A stretch of 64,000 nt of DNA, taken from Purpureocillium takamizusanense. Its lineage: Eukaryota > Ascomycota > Sordariomycetes > Hypocreales > Ophiocordycipitaceae. A program made the translations under genes and the position numbers. Below the pieces are notes generated by a model. That model was not told where the DNA came from and ran no database searches. It worked only from the letters and a program-made list of their open reading frames with translations. The DNA is taken from contig NC_063070.1 in NCBI RefSeq assembly GCF_022605165.1, positions 1,178,001 to 1,242,000 on the forward strand, read 5' to 3'. This document shows, piece after piece, positions 30,639 through 43,555 of this stretch. Each line of letters starts with the position of its first letter. The first letter of the stretch is position 1.

Positions 30639-32888
30639 TCAGCGGCGACGCTTGACGCCGGTGTCGCTGTCCGAGGACGTATTCGCGGCGGCCTTCTTCT
30701 CAAAGTCGTACAGCGGGCGCAGCACGGCGTTGCGCTGGAAGAAGACGTAGCGCTTGAAGAACCAGGGGATGGTGTCGGTGATCTGGTAGGCGGCGAACTT
30801 GCGGACCGGCACGGCAAAGACCCAGTCGAGCTCCTCGAGGGTGCGCTGCATGGTCTCGGGCACGAAGAAGAGGATCATGACAAAGGCGACGAGGTTGAAG
30901 CCGGCGTAGAGGCCAAACGCGCCGACGGTCTGGAGCTGCCGCAGCAAAAAGGGGAACGTGGTTCCGAGAACGGCGGCCTGGGGTGGTGTCCGTCAGCGTG
31001 TGCATCAATCAGGGCGTCTCTCGCCTCTTACCCAAAACAAGCAGTTGGCGACGGCAAAGCCCATGCCCGTCTCGCGGTGAGACAGGGGGTACACCTCGGC
31101 GCTGTAGGTGTAGGGGACCGGTCCTTCGCCGGGGGAGTAGAAGGCTGCGAGGGTCAGAACTCGGAACGCACGCGACTGGGGATGCGTCGGGACTCACCGC
31201 CAAACAGGTAGACAAAGAGGCACACGAGGCCCGTCCGGACCTCGTTGGGGTGCTCCTTGGTGCCCGCCGGAAGCAGCGTGCAGAGGCCCGCCGCGAGGAG
31301 GGTCCAGAACATTTGCGGAAACGTAAAGAGGAGGAGGCTGCGTCGGCCAAACTGTTGCGTGTCAGCGCCTGCAACCGCGCGCGCACACCAGCGTCGGGCG
31401 ACCTACCGTGTCAATGGTCCAAAACGCAGGAAAGGCAAAGAGCCAGTTGACGACGCCAAAGCCAAAGGAGCCTATCATGGCCTTGCGCGCGTCGAGGCCC
31501 GACTGCGTAAAGATGCTCGTCGAGTAAAAGGCAATGATGTTGATGCCGCACATCTGCTGCGCAATCATGACGGTGAAGGCGGCCAGGTTGGCGCGGCGCA
31601 CGCGCGGAATGGTGAAGAGCTGGCCGAAGCGCGTGGCGTAGTTGGTGCGGCCGACGATTTGCTTCTCGAGCTCGAGCTGGGCGCTGATGTAGTAGATGTC
31701 GCGGGCGACCTGGATCGGGTGGTGGCGCAGGACCATCATCGACTGCCACGCGTCAAAGTAGCGGCCCTTTTTCATGTACCAGCGGGGCGACTCGGGGCAG
31801 AAGAAGATGAGCGACAGCAGGGGCACGGCCGGCAGGAACGGCGCGCCCAGCATGAGGCGCCAGTTGATGTGGGGGACGGCGTAGACGGCCAGGTTGAAGG
31901 CGGTGCCCATCATGATGCCAAAGGCCGTCCACATTTCTGCCAACGGTCAGCGACAAGCCGGCGGACGGGTCAGGGGAACACGTACGCCACGACATGACCA
32001 GAGCGCCGCGAATGGCCGCGGGCGCGTTCTCGGCGGCGTAGATGGGCACGGTCGAGGCCTTGGCGCCCATGCCCACACCCATGAGGAGACGGCAGACCAT
32101 TTGCTGGGGCCAGGTACGGCAGAAGGCGGAGCCGATGACGGGCCAGATGAGAAAGTTGCCGGCAAAGAAGATGGCGCCGCGGCGGCCGAGACGGTTGTTG
32201 AGGGGGTCCGCCAGCCAGCAGCCGATAAGACTATCCGGTCAGCACCTGAACGCACGAAAGCGCACACTCCCAGGGTGTCACTCACGCGCTGCCAATGTAC
32301 GGGCCGGCGTTGAGGAGGCCGACGATGATGGCGTCGCGGTCGCTCTTGGCCTCGTCAAGGCCGTACGCGGCGGGGAAGAAAATGGTCGCGCCGTTGCTGC
32401 CGGTCTGGTCCCAGCCCTGGCAGGCGGCGCCGATGGAGCAGGTGGCGATGGTGAGGAAGAGGCGCCTGGGCATGTGCCACTTGTGCGTCCTCTCCCTCTC
32501 GAGGCACGCGAGCTCCTCGCTGGTCAGCCGCTCGGGGCCGTCAATGGACTCGACCTCGTTGGGGTTCTGCGCGACGAGCGCGCCCTTGCGGAGGACCTGG
32601 ATGTGCTCCTGGAGGTTGTTGGCGACGGCAAACGCGTCGACGTCGCGCATCAGCTGGTCGCGGGGGATGCCCGCGAGCGGGTTGCGGACCCTGGGCACGT
32701 CAGCCGTGGTCCTTGGTTAAAGCGTTGCGCCCACGTACCTGGCCTCGAGCTCCGTCTTGGACTCAATCTGCTCGGTGTGGCCGACGCCCTTTTCCTCGTG
32801 CGCGTCGCCATGGTGGCCGTGGGCGCGGCTGTGAAGGGTTAGCGCGATCCGACGCCGGGTCGCTTCCGACTCACGAAATATCGGGCAT
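30639..32888 (-). CDS. Major facilitator superfamily sugar transporter
   Basis: Twelve-helix plasma-membrane transporter of the sugar porter family. Eight exons, the most in the window: 32888-32875, 32828-32739, 32690-32286, 32230-31986, 31936-31407, 31351-31198, 31144-31032 and 30977-30639. Introns are 46-55 nt; the first exon holds only 14 coding bases. The product has 629 residues. Landmarks are [20 protein letters not shown] in helix 1, [47 protein letters not shown], the helix 7 block [17 protein letters not shown], and [12 protein letters not shown] near the end. The basic tail ends in VKRRR. Sequence type suggests hexose, pentose or polyol substrates but does not decide. Joined frames are continuous at all seven junctions. 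Confidence 0.93.
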
Positions 32889-35598
32889 GGTGGGAACTGC
32901 TGCGTCGGCAGCCGTCTGCGTTTCGCGATGTGCCAAAGTGGGTGCCCACTGTGAGTGCCAAAGTGATTGAGGTGAAATGTCAAAGACGGCGGGTGGGAGA
33001 CAACGAGAGTCAGGCCAAAGAGTCGGAGCGAGAGAAGGCGAGCTTCCAGGTGGACAGAGGACCGAGTGTGACTATATGTGTGAGGCCGAGCCGTGAATCT
33101 ACCCCCGAACCCGTCGCCGCACCACGCCCAGAACGGCGGCCAACAATGCACGCAAAGGAAGGGCCAGCGCGGGACCCCTCGCGCTGGTCGTGTCGCCCTG
33201 GGTGGGATCACGGCCGCAAAAATTCAGCCGATGCGAGCTTTCGTCCGGATGCGTAGCGGATGCCTTGGTCGCGAGCCTGAGCGGATTGGAGCCAAACGGA
33301 GTCGCACTCCCCAGTCCCCGGACCCCACACCCCGGCACGGCCCCAAACGCCACGGCGCAAGGTGGCCAGTGAGCGAGCAGGTGGCCAACGAAAGCGGCAA
33401 TTCCAGTCTGCCAGGATGCTGCATGTGGGCCCGCATCCGTGGGTCACCCACCCACTCACCCTGCCCTGCCCTGCCCTGCCCTGCTTGCCGTGAGAGCATT
33501 GGTTCGCATACCGAGTGTCTGTGTCTGCCCGAGCCGCTCAGCAGGATATAGTGCTGTCATAAGCATCCGGCTTCGGGCCGATCTGCGATACGAGCGGTGA
33601 ACTGCCGGGGGATCGCTTATCCGCAGCTAGGCTGCCACCTAGCAAACGGACAATGGCTCACCGATGCTGCTTTCGCACGCAACAACTCAAAGCGTTGTTG
33701 TGCGACCCAACCGTGTCCGCAAACCGTTAGCGAAGCTGCTGGCGATTGTTGCGTGGCTGGCGCCGGACCTACCCGCTGACGGATCCGGCTGGAGAATAGC
33801 CCAGCGACACAACCGGCGACGCCAACTTCTCCAGATTGCCCACGTGCCAAGAGTCTCTGAACTGGTGCGCAATTGTCTCACCGAGCTGCGTGCGGGGGGG
33901 ACGGGCTCGGACGAATGGGCGCGGCGAGAGTGAGACATGGTACACGAGTGTCGCTCGTGGTCGGCCCGCCCTGGCAGGCTGGTTCGGCTTGCCCCGACGT
34001 CTGCTGCTAGAGTGGCTCACCGCGGTGCGCCCACGCTGCCAAGCCACCGAGCCCGTCATTGACGAGCGATGAGCTTGTCCAGACGCACGCATGCGGACAC
34101 CAACCTTTCGCGCAAATGCACGTCTGTTGCTCCGACCTGGACGCGTATCGGCCGAGCGCCGCTGCCCGACGCTTCACTCTGCTCTCTGCGAGGTCAGCCC
34201 ACGGCTGCTTCGGCTGCGCAGCCCGGCTATCTTGTTGCCTGCTCTGCAACTGCGAAACGTGCTGCGTCATGCTCACATGGACCTGCCCCTGTCAGTGCAT
34301 GCGTCACGCAACCAGGTGGGCCTGCAGATGCGTACCTGCCGCTGTCACCGGCACTTGGGCGATGCTGCCGCTGCGAAATTTAGGCAGACGTGCCGATGCG
34401 GCTGCTCCGTCAGCGTTTGTCGGTTCGCGGTTGTGAGACGACAGGCGGCGACCTTTTGTCGAGAAACCGTGGGATGCAATTTCGACAGAGCGCGAGGGGG
34501 GTGCATCGTGGACGAAGAGGACACGAAGCTGGACGAGCGAGGCGGTGGAGCAAGGCCAGCCTGTCCGTGCCTTCCTGATGCCTGGATGAAGACGGCACGT
34601 GCTCGCGATGGAGGTCGCACCTGCCGCTCCGGCATTCGGCACGTCGGTGCCGTGTCGCGCGGGTGCATATCACGCACAGTGACAAGAGGTGGAAAATGCC
34701 CGTAAAATAGGGAAATGGCGCATTGACTGTCGACAGTGCCTAAGCCGGCTGTACGGGACACCGCGGTGGTAGCCTAGCTCGCGCTGCGACCACGATTGCC
34801 ACTGTGTCGCACGTGGCTGCAAGATGCAGACTTAGCAATCTCTGGATGCTGCAGGCTGTCGCCAGCTGGCCGCTCCGCCATGTCTGCAGCCGCAGCATCC
34901 CCTTAACCGACAGCGTCTTCGCTCACGACAGCAGTGCGATGACATCATCACGGCCGAGATGCAAGAGTCACGCGATCCTCACCTCGCTTCCTGAGGCATG
35001 TCGTGCAACCGACGTTGGTCGGCGGGAGCCTCTGCGGGCGTCGCTGAAGAGGCCACGCCCGTGCACCGCAGCATAGCCACCCGACGAGGCGGACTGGCCA
35101 GGCGACTCCGTTTGTTCTAGAACCTTGCCTCCTGGGTGCGCACTGCTCTTGGGGCAGCGCGGCGTGTCCAAGCGTCCGATGAGGCTGCGCTGAGCGTCGT
35201 CGCGGGCCAGGCTGCTCACTGGCGGGATGTATATATCATGACCAATCCGCCCGCTCTTGGACGCAGGCCCAATGGCGGCTGCCTGCCTGGCGCAGTCAAC
35301 GACGATGCTCTTGATCCCTCATGCAAGCCGTCGCCGCGGACTGCCCGGCATCGGCCTTGCGCGCCCGGCGTGTAATGTGCGATGCGAGCGGGCCCGAGCA
35401 CGAGGAAACTGCAAAGCAAACGATTGATTATCACGTCTCCGACGATAGCAAATCGACCCCAGCATGCCCAGTCCTCCAAACGAGGAACGCCATGCTTCCT
35501 CCAATGCAAATGCACACCATGCTCAGTCCTCCAAACGAGGCGCGCCATGCTTCCTTGCAATCAAATGCATACCACTTCCTTGCAATCAGATGCCCATG
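32889..35598. other. Longest gene-poor interval, 2.7 kb
   Basis: Upstream of the sugar transporter on one side and downstream of the 262-aa gene on the other. I find no exon, tRNA or transposon. A CTGCC microsatellite lies at 33460-33487, and a repeat block abuts the right-hand gene. Promoter elements for the transporter presumably lie in the first kilobase. Confidence 0.5.
33460..33487. repeat. CTGCC microsatellite
   Basis: Four to five perfect CTGCC/CCCTG units in non-coding DNA. Confidence 0.85.
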
Positions 35599-35616
35599 CT
35601 AGTCCTTGCAAAACCA
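35463..35616. repeat. Compound tandem repeat at the 3' end of the 262-aa gene
   Basis: On the minus strand the terminal codons and stop (TGCAAGGACTAG) begin a roughly 25-bp block that recurs twice as TGCAAGGAAG variants. They are followed by two copies of a roughly 55-bp unit containing CCTCGTTTGGAGGACTG and GCATGG. The repeat therefore starts inside the coding end and extends about 135 bp beyond it. Confidence 0.8.
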
Positions 35617-36387
35617 CAGGCACACCACCGGCTTCTCGCCCGCGCGGCCGCTCCGCGTCGAGTCCCAGCCCACCTCGCCAATCGTCTTCTTCATGGCGCC
35701 CTTGTCGCCGCCGTTGATCTCCATGCCCTTGTACCACTTGCCGCCGCCGCCGCCGACAATCTCGAAGACGCGGTTCTTCTTGGCCGATGGGTTCGTGCAG
35801 CCAAAGCCCTGCATCAGGTCGGTAAAGGTGGTGTTGCACGGGATGTGCGTCGCCATGAAGGGGATCTGCGTGTTGGCCGGCAGCTGCCACGGGGGCGTCG
35901 CCGACTTGAAGACGTGGGCCTTTGTGTGCTCGGCGGGGAAGAAGTAGTTGTAGCCGGGCTCGCAGCCCACGCCGCCCGTCGAGTTGGTCATCTGGGACGC
36001 CGGCATGGCCGGGTCGACGCGCGGCCACGGCTGCGCCTGTCGCGGGTGCAGGCTGCCGGCGCCGTTGGGCTGCTGCGCCCAGGGCAGCGGGAATGGGGGG
36101 GCCGGCGCCGGCTGCGCGCCGTACATGCCCGGCGCCGGATATACGCCCGGAGGCGCCACAGCGGCACCGCCGCCGCCTAGGTGGCAAAAGCCGTAAGCCA
36201 TGTTCGCCCACTGGTTGTACAAAGGCATCATACCGGGGAAGCCGGGGCCGCCCGAGTGGAAGATGTAGGGCTCGCCCTGGGCGGGCATCGGGGCGCCGTA
36301 CGGGGCGAGGGGGGGCCGGGCGGCGCCGGTGCCGCTGCCGGCGGGGGCGGCGTCGCGGCCCGTGAGCGGGTTCCAGCCGCCGGTCAT
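35599..36387 (-). CDS. Fungal protein of unknown function, Gly/Pro-rich N-terminus (262 aa)
   Basis: Single exon. A TAG lies directly before the ATG, so the start is well defined. The first 140 residues are disordered and rich in Pro, Gly and Ala (for example GMYGAQPAPAPPFPLPW). The C-terminal 120 residues look like a folded, conserved domain: YNYFFPAEHTKAHVFKS, ATHIPCNTTFTDLMQGFGC, GGGGGKWYKGMEI, KKTIGEVGWDSTRSG and a final VVCLWFCKD. This pattern resembles an unnamed conserved family of ascomycetes, but I cannot attach a function. There is no signal peptide or membrane segment. It follows the 213-aa gene by 48 bp on the same strand. Its 3' end merges into a tandem repeat. Confidence 0.78.
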   Translation of the reverse strand: MTGGWNPLTGRDAAPAGSGTGAARPPLAPYGAPMPAQGEPYIFHSGGPGFPGMMPLYNQWANMAYGFCHLGGGGAAVAPPGVYPAPGMYGAQPAPAPPFPLPWAQQPNGAGSLHPRQAQPWPRVDPAMPASQMTNSTGGVGCEPGYNYFFPAEHTKAHVFKSATPPWQLPANTQIPFMATHIPCNTTFTDLMQGFGCTNPSAKKNRVFEIVGGGGGKWYKGMEINGGDKGAMKKTIGEVGWDSTRSGRAGEKPVVCLWFCKD

Positions 36388-36435
36388 GTCGGGCTAAGGA
36401 GACGGCTGCCAGGTGCACTCGGGTCGAATTGAGGA

Positions 36436-37165
36436 CTAAAGAAAACGCCTGCCAGGGGCACGGTCGGTCGAGGAATCAAGCGGAAACGGCTGCCAGGTGT
36501 GCACCCAGCGGTCGGCAGCGTAGTCGTAGGACGCCTGCCAGTGGCCGGGGACGGGTCCCTGGCGTGTCGGATCCCACGACGTCGGGGGCTCAATGTACCG
36601 GACGGGAGCCGGCCAGAAGAGGGGCGTCGGTGGAATCTCTGCGGGTTGGAACGATGCTGGGCCGTGGGAAGCTTGGGGAAAGCGAGGTTGAGCAATGGGC
36701 GGCGTCCCAGAGAGCCCGGCTTCTTATAGTCAGCACCGTGACTCAAGCCTGACGTTGGACAGCGGGACGGTGATGCAGGCCGCCCGGATGACTGACGAGG
36801 ACACACACACCTGACGTGATGGACGCAGCCTCGCCACCGATATCGCGCGCGTCACGCTCAAGACGCAGGGAGGGCGCGGGGCTCGGCGTGCGCACAAACT
36901 GCTCCGTTGTCCAGGAGGCTTCCTCGCTGCCCTCGCTGGAATCGTCGGACTCGAGCTGGACGTCGAGGTGGCCGACGAACACCTCGCTGCTCCAGACGAT
37001 CCGGTCCTCGTCGTCGAAAAAGGCCCCCACGACAATCAGAGCCCAGTAGAGCGGGTCCTGGCTCGTCTCCAGGTACTGCGTGACGACGAGGCGCGTGGCC
37101 GGGGCGGGCAGGAAGTCTTGTCCAACCTCGATCGTTCTGGTGTGAACGGGAGGCAGGGGAGGCAT
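36436..37165 (-). CDS. Unknown protein, two-exon model (213 aa)
   Basis: Not recognised. Exon 1 (37165-36811) starts MPPLPPVHTRTIEVGQDFL and contains a convincing globular stretch TRLVVTQYLETSQDPLYWAL, followed by an acidic Ser/Glu segment. An 88-nt intron with a GTGTGTGTGT donor and CTGACTATAAG acceptor joins exon 2 (36722-36436), which reads IPPTPLFWPAPVRYIEPPTS and SYDYAADRWVHTWQPFPLDS. An alternative acceptor 24 nt upstream (at ACGTCAG) would keep another frame open to a TGA overlapping the next ATG. I prefer the first because its translation is aromatic-rich and protein-like. The start is uncertain: an earlier ATG lies at 37306. Confidence 0.5.
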
Positions 37166-37726
37166 GGAGAACTGCGAGGCGGCAGACGATGTGGCAGCTC
37201 GAGGATGCAAGCTGCGGGGGAAGAGGAGCGGGTAGGGCGACGCGCCGTGTCGGTCGGAGAGACGATTTGCATGGCCGGGCCAGGCCAGACGGCGGCGACG
37301 GTCCATGGCGTGTTGGAGATGCGTCGCCGTTTAGTCCCAAGGACGTGCGTGAGCCGACCGCAGGCATACGTTCACCGCCGACGGCCATCACGAGGCAGCA
37401 CATCGGACAATCGGGAGGTGAGCGTGTGACCCTTGGACAGATTGGTCTGATCCATCACCGCCACGCACCGGGTTGAGACGAGCCCGCCACACGACCGGCG
37501 GGGGCCCAGCGTGACATGACCGGCCTCTCGTCTTGTAAATGGCGCCAACACGCCACGGGGAGTGGTGTCATGGAAGCGAGCCAGCCCAACGCATCGACGG
37601 CACAAGAAGAGTGACGAGGATGGGCGATCAGGTGCGTTGGGTGGCGGTGGACATCTCATCACGTGCGCCAACTGACGAGGAATAGAGGCTTGAATCATGT
37701 TTGCTAGAATCTAGTGCAGACGCTCG
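37166..37726. other. Intergenic between two minus-strand genes
   Basis: Contains the promoter of the 213-aa gene and the 3' flank of the ankyrin gene. No other feature seen; part of the left side may be coding if the upstream ATG at 37306 is used. Confidence 0.4.
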
Positions 37727-38485
37727 TCAGTCGTCGTCGCTGTCGTCGGGCACGACGCGCACGAGGCCGGCCTTCTTGGTGGCGTCGGCCTCCTTCCTGA
37801 GCTGGTGCCGCCTCTCCACCTCGCCGACGAGCCCCTTGAGGTAGACCTCGGCCTGGACGGTGGCGCTGTAGGCGGCGGGGGTCCAGTTCCAGAGGTTGCG
37901 GCGGTCGACGTCGGCGCCGGCGGCCAGCAGGGTGCGCAGGCCCATGAGGTTGCCGCTGGCGCTGGCAAAGTGCAGGGCGGTGTTGCCCTCGTTGTCGGCG
38001 CGGCGGACGGCGTCGAGGGGCCCGCCGGGGACGTAGGTGAGCAGCAGCTGCAGGATGGTGTCGTGGCCGCCGGCGCTGGCCTCCATGACGGCGTCGCGGC
38101 CGCGGGCGTCGCGGCGCAGGATGCTGGCGGGGTCGCGCTCGCACAGCAGGTGGACCACGTCGGTGTGGCCGGCGGCGGCGGCGAGCATGAGCGCCGTCTG
38201 GTGGTTGTCGTTGAGCGCGGGGCAGGGCCGCTCGTGGCCGGCGCGGAGGAGCACCTCGCAGACGTCGCGGTGGCCGAGCGACGCGGCGAGGTGCAGGTTG
38301 GAGTTGGCGAGGCCCATGAGCGACGTGTCGGGGTTGTGGAGGACCGACGGGTTGGACTTGAGGATGCGCCCGACGAGCAGCGCGTCGCCGGCGTGGATGG
38401 CGCGCCGCACCCGAATCGAGGGATCGATCCTGCGGGGGTCAGTCTGATGAGGCACGCCCCGTGGGCAGGCAGGGAGAGCTTACAT
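37727..38485 (-). CDS. Ankyrin-repeat protein, start codon split by an intron
   Basis: A 54-nt intron (38430-38483, GTAAGC...CCGCAG) separates AT (38485-38484) from G (38429), giving MIDPSIRVRRAIHAGDALLV. A non-spliced start at 38455 would add an implausible leader. The product has 234 residues. At least four ankyrin units are visible: NSNLHLAASLGHRDVCEVLL, QTALMLAAAAGHTDVVHLL, DAVMEASAGGHDTILQLLL and NTALHFASASGNLMGLRTLL. A C-terminal helix follows (VQAEVYLKGLVGEVERRHQL) and an acidic tail DDSDDD. No membrane or enzyme domain; a protein-binding role is inferred. The family seems conserved in filamentous ascomycetes. Confidence 0.85.
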
Positions 38486-39913
38486 GGCGGGTGGCGGGCT
38501 GGCATGGCGAGGCGGATGAATGTGGTCAAACACGCTGGCGGCGACGCGTTTGAGGCGGTGACGTTGGCTGGGCGAGCCACGTGCGCCGCCCCTCAGTCAT
38601 CTCGGTCCCTGACAGGGGCTGCGACAGCACTGGACCCGCTGGCCATAATGGGTGCCAGGTGAGACAGCCTGGCCTTGACTGCATCCACACGGAACAGGGC
38701 ATGCCCACTCGTCACATCCGAGGCCACACCGAGCAGGTCGTTGTCACAATGTATGGAGGCTGACGCCCAGGACGCCCGCGAGCGGCTCTCTCAAGCGTGG
38801 TGGTGGCGTACCCGAGTGCGCACGAGGCCAAAACCATCTCCGAATGTCGACATAGGGCACGTTGCCTACGGGGTACCTGGTTGCCTGGTAATCGTAAGGG
38901 AGCCACCTCTCACGTTCCAGGTTTTCTTGCAGGCCGGCTCTGCGTCCGTTTCAGCGCCCTGGTCGCGGTGAACAGGGCACGTTGAGAGCTGGTCAATGCC
39001 CTCGGAAACCGACCACGCTCCCAACGGCGAGTCCGGGTCGAGCTAATGTGCCAGTCCCGCCGCGACGTGACAAAGTCATCTCGGTTTGGCCATCCATGGA
39101 TCTCGCCCATGGCCCCAACGGTGTCCATGACCGCCAACGCCTCTCGAATCGCAGCCTGGTGCCGAATCGTGGCGTCATGGCAGCTACCCCGACAGGCAAC
39201 GTTAAGCATCAGCAATATGTCTATTCAGGTCGGAGCAGGGGGGCTCGCTCCACTGCACCAACTGCCAGCTCGTTATGGTGCTAGGCCAAGCGTGTCCCCG
39301 TCCTGCTAGTGCCCGCTCGCGCTGACGCCAGGGCCGTTGCGCTTGTGCTGTCGCGCCGGCAATCGGCCCCCGGTGATTCGCCGCCACGCGGACCTCGCAC
39401 TCGCATTCCGTCTCACCTCGAACGCGTTGCCCCTTTGAAAATGTCAAGCGAAAGCGATGCCGTCGGACGGCGGGCGGAGCCCTCGCTCGACCTGCCGCAG
39501 CCATCCCCATCGGGCATCGTTGGCGTCATGGAAACGTCCACGACCACTGCCACCGCGTCCCGGAATGCGAGAGCGAGCAAAATCGTCCTTTTTCGCCCGT
39601 CAGCCCTGTGGAGGCGCAGCGCCGATATGATGTCCGGGATTGGGATGGCCTTTCGAGGTCGACGTTGGCCGTTGGACCTGGGCGACGCCGCGATGCTAGC
39701 TCTGGTGCTCCCGTCGTGGGCTGCGCCGTATAAAGTCGTGACAGCATCGCCTTGATGATATAGCGGCAGCTCTCTCGACCCAAGGACATTGACCCAAAGC
39801 ATTGACCAAATCCGTTGACCCAAGGCATTGACCCAAGGCCATTTCGACGCGATCGCGACTGCAGCTACGAAGTACACGCCGCCCACAACAGGTACATACA
39901 CACAGTGACCGTC
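38486..39913. other. Intergenic, 1.4 kb
   Basis: Divergent promoter region of the ankyrin and RTA1 genes. Open frames on both strands lack family patterns. A short degenerate tandem repeat lies near the RTA1 start. Confidence 0.45.
39777..39839. repeat. Short degenerate tandem repeat upstream of the RTA1 gene
   Basis: Five imperfect copies of a 12-15 bp unit around ATTGACCCAAG lie about 75-135 bp before the RTA1 ATG, so they probably fall in its promoter or 5' leader. Confidence 0.75.
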
Positions 39914-40909
39914 ATGGCGCCGCCCGCGCTCCCCAACGGCCTCATCGCCTTTGGCCCCGATGCCAACTGCACCCTCGCCCTCTGCCCGGTCGAGTGGAGC
40001 GTCTACCAGTACCGCCCCTCCCTGCCGGCCAACATTGTCTTCCTCGCCCTCTTCGCCCTCGCCGCCGCCGTCCACATCTTCCTCGGCGTCAGGTGGCGGA
40101 GCTGGGGGTTCATGGCCGGCATCATCCTCGGGTGCCTGACGGAGATCATTGGCTACGTCGGCCGCATCCTCCTCTACAACAATCCGTTTGACTTTGGCGG
40201 CTTCCTCATGCAGATTGTCCTCATCACGACAGGGCCCGTCTTTTACACGGCGTCCATCTACGTCACCCTATCCAAGACGTGGGTTCTTTATCCCCCCGAT
40301 GCCAGCGAGCAAGCTGACTCCTCTCCCCTTCCCCAGCATCGAGCACCTCGCGCCGCGGCTCTCCCGCTTCAGGCCCCAGCTCTTCTACTGGATCTTCATC
40401 CCCACCGACATGGTGTGCCTCGCGCTGCAGGCCGCGGGCGGCGCCCTGTCCACGACGAGCTCCGGGTCGAGCGACACGGGCGTCAACGTTGCCATGGCCG
40501 GGCTCGCCCTGCAGGTCGCCGTGCTCGCCATCTTCTCGCTGCTCTTTGCCGACTACATGTTCCGCTACACGCGCGACGCGGCCACGCCGCCCCTGGGCAC
40601 GAGGCTTCGCCTCTTCTTTGGCGGCCTGAGCGTCGCCATCGTCTTGATCCTCGCGCGGTCCATCTACCGCTGCTACGAGCTGAGCAAGGGCTACCAGAAC
40701 TCGGACCTGATTACGGACGAGGGCCTGTTTATCGGGCTCGAGGGAGTGTGAGCATGCCGTTGACCCTGCGTGCGCTTGCTTGCTTGCTGACCGTCGATAG
40801 GCTCATTGTCATTGCCGTGTTTGCCCTGTGCATCGGCCATCCGGGCTTGTTCTTTGGCTCCGAGGCGACAATGCACCCCTCGACCAGCTCGTCGGATGTG
40901 GAAAAGTAG
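39914..40909 (+). CDS. RTA1-like membrane protein (lipid-translocating exporter family)
   Basis: Seven-helix plasma-membrane protein of the fungal RTA1/RSB1 family, linked to sphingoid-base export and azole or aminocholesterol resistance. Three exons (39914-40278, 40337-40747, 40801-40909; introns 58 and 53 nt) give 294 residues. Hallmarks are YRPSLPANIVFLALFALAA, LTEIIGYVGRIL, LITTGPVFYTASIYVTLSK, the helix start FYWIFIPTDMVCLALQAAGG, and ARSIYRCYELSKGY. The last exon supplies helix 7 (LIVIAVFALCIGHPG) and a Ser-rich tail. It sits just left of the aromatic cluster in the opposite orientation to the first cluster gene and may or may not belong to it. Confidence 0.93.
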   Translation: MAPPALPNGLIAFGPDANCTLALCPVEWSVYQYRPSLPANIVFLALFALAAAVHIFLGVRWRSWGFMAGIILGCLTEIIGYVGRILLYNNPFDFGGFLMQIVLITTGPVFYTASIYVTLSKTWVLYPPDASEQADSSPLPQHRAPRAAALPLQAPALLLDLHPHRHGVPRAAGRGRRPVHDELRVERHGRQRCHGRARPAGRRARHLLAALCRLHVPLHARRGHAAPGHEASPLLWRPERRHRLDPRAVHLPLLRAEQGLPELGPDYGRGPVYRARGSVSMPLTLRALACLLTVDRLIVIAVFALCIGHPGLFFGSEATMHPSTSSSDVEK

Positions 40910-41148
40910 TGGCACGTAACGAGTCGCGTCCGCCGTAGACGCCTTTTTTGGTTATTTTTTTTTTCAGACAGAGGGAGAGAGGTGCGCACGAGCACGTTGA
41001 CGGTGGCATGGGCGTTGTGTGTTTAACAAACTACGTGCGGATAGACACGATTGGATAGTATATACTTTGTACCGTGTAGGACTGTGGACAGCTCAGATTG
41101 GCTCTACATAATCATAATACCTTGCTGCACGACCACCCCGGCAAACGG

Positions 41149-42900
<1,752 letters not shown>

Positions 42901-43465
42901 ATGTCGCATTCCTACAAGGCAGAGTACCCGGCCGGCGCGTCCGTCGACCCCGGCATCGTCCAGTTCCTGCAGGACTTTTACGCCGTCTCCGACGTGCCGG
43001 GCGAGCACGACCGCTATGTCGACATGCTCACCGAGGACGCCACGTTCATCATGGCCTCCAAGAGGGCGCGAGGACGGGACGGTATGAGCCGAGACGATGC
43101 TTCGTACGCTGCTATATGCTGACCACTGCCGGTGCGCCGACATAGAAATCCTGGCCGTGCGCAAGGGCATGTGGACCGTCGTCTCGTCGCGCAGGCACAC
43201 CGTCTTCAAGGTGTTTCCGTTCGCCGGGGCCGACGAGTTCATGATCTACGGCTCCGTCGCGCTGGGGCTCAAGAACGGCGCCGGCGTCGACGTCGACTGG
43301 GCCGCCCGGGCCGAGCTGGAGAAGTCCGCCGACGGCAGGTGGAGGATGAAGTACTATCAAGTGTACCTGGTGCGTCCCCTCCATTTACCAGTGTTTCCGT
43401 TCATCAGTGCTCCCAAACACTAACACACGTAGGACACGGGAGCGATTGCGGCGGCCAACAAGTAA
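42901..43465 (+). CDS. SnoaL-like (NTF2-fold) protein
   Basis: Three exons (42901-43081, 43146-43369, 43433-43465; introns 64 and 63 nt) give 145 residues. The cone-shaped NTF2/SnoaL fold is suggested by VQFLQDFYAVSDVPGEHDRY, MLTEDATFIMASKRARGRDE, and the strand series KVFPFAGADEFMIYGSVALG and WRMKYYQVYLDTGAI. The last exon adds only eleven codons with the stop. Members act as small isomerases, cyclases or ligand binders; no catalytic residue can be assigned with confidence. Its position between decarboxylase and hydrolase suggests a helper role in the aromatic pathway. No signal peptide. Confidence 0.8.
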
Positions 43466-43555
43466 CACTGCGGCCTCGCCTGCACACGGAGCATCTTGTA
43501 GCGCTATAGAGTACCTAGTAGATTCAAGCATTCGTCATGGCTCCGTCACCGCACA

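Noticed and set aside
36384..36806. 140-codon frame that would overlap the next ATG (ATGA)
   Set aside because: It needs a different acceptor and gives an Arg/Pro-rich tail. The alternative frame in exon 2 is richer in aromatic residues and looks protein-like, though this is not decisive.
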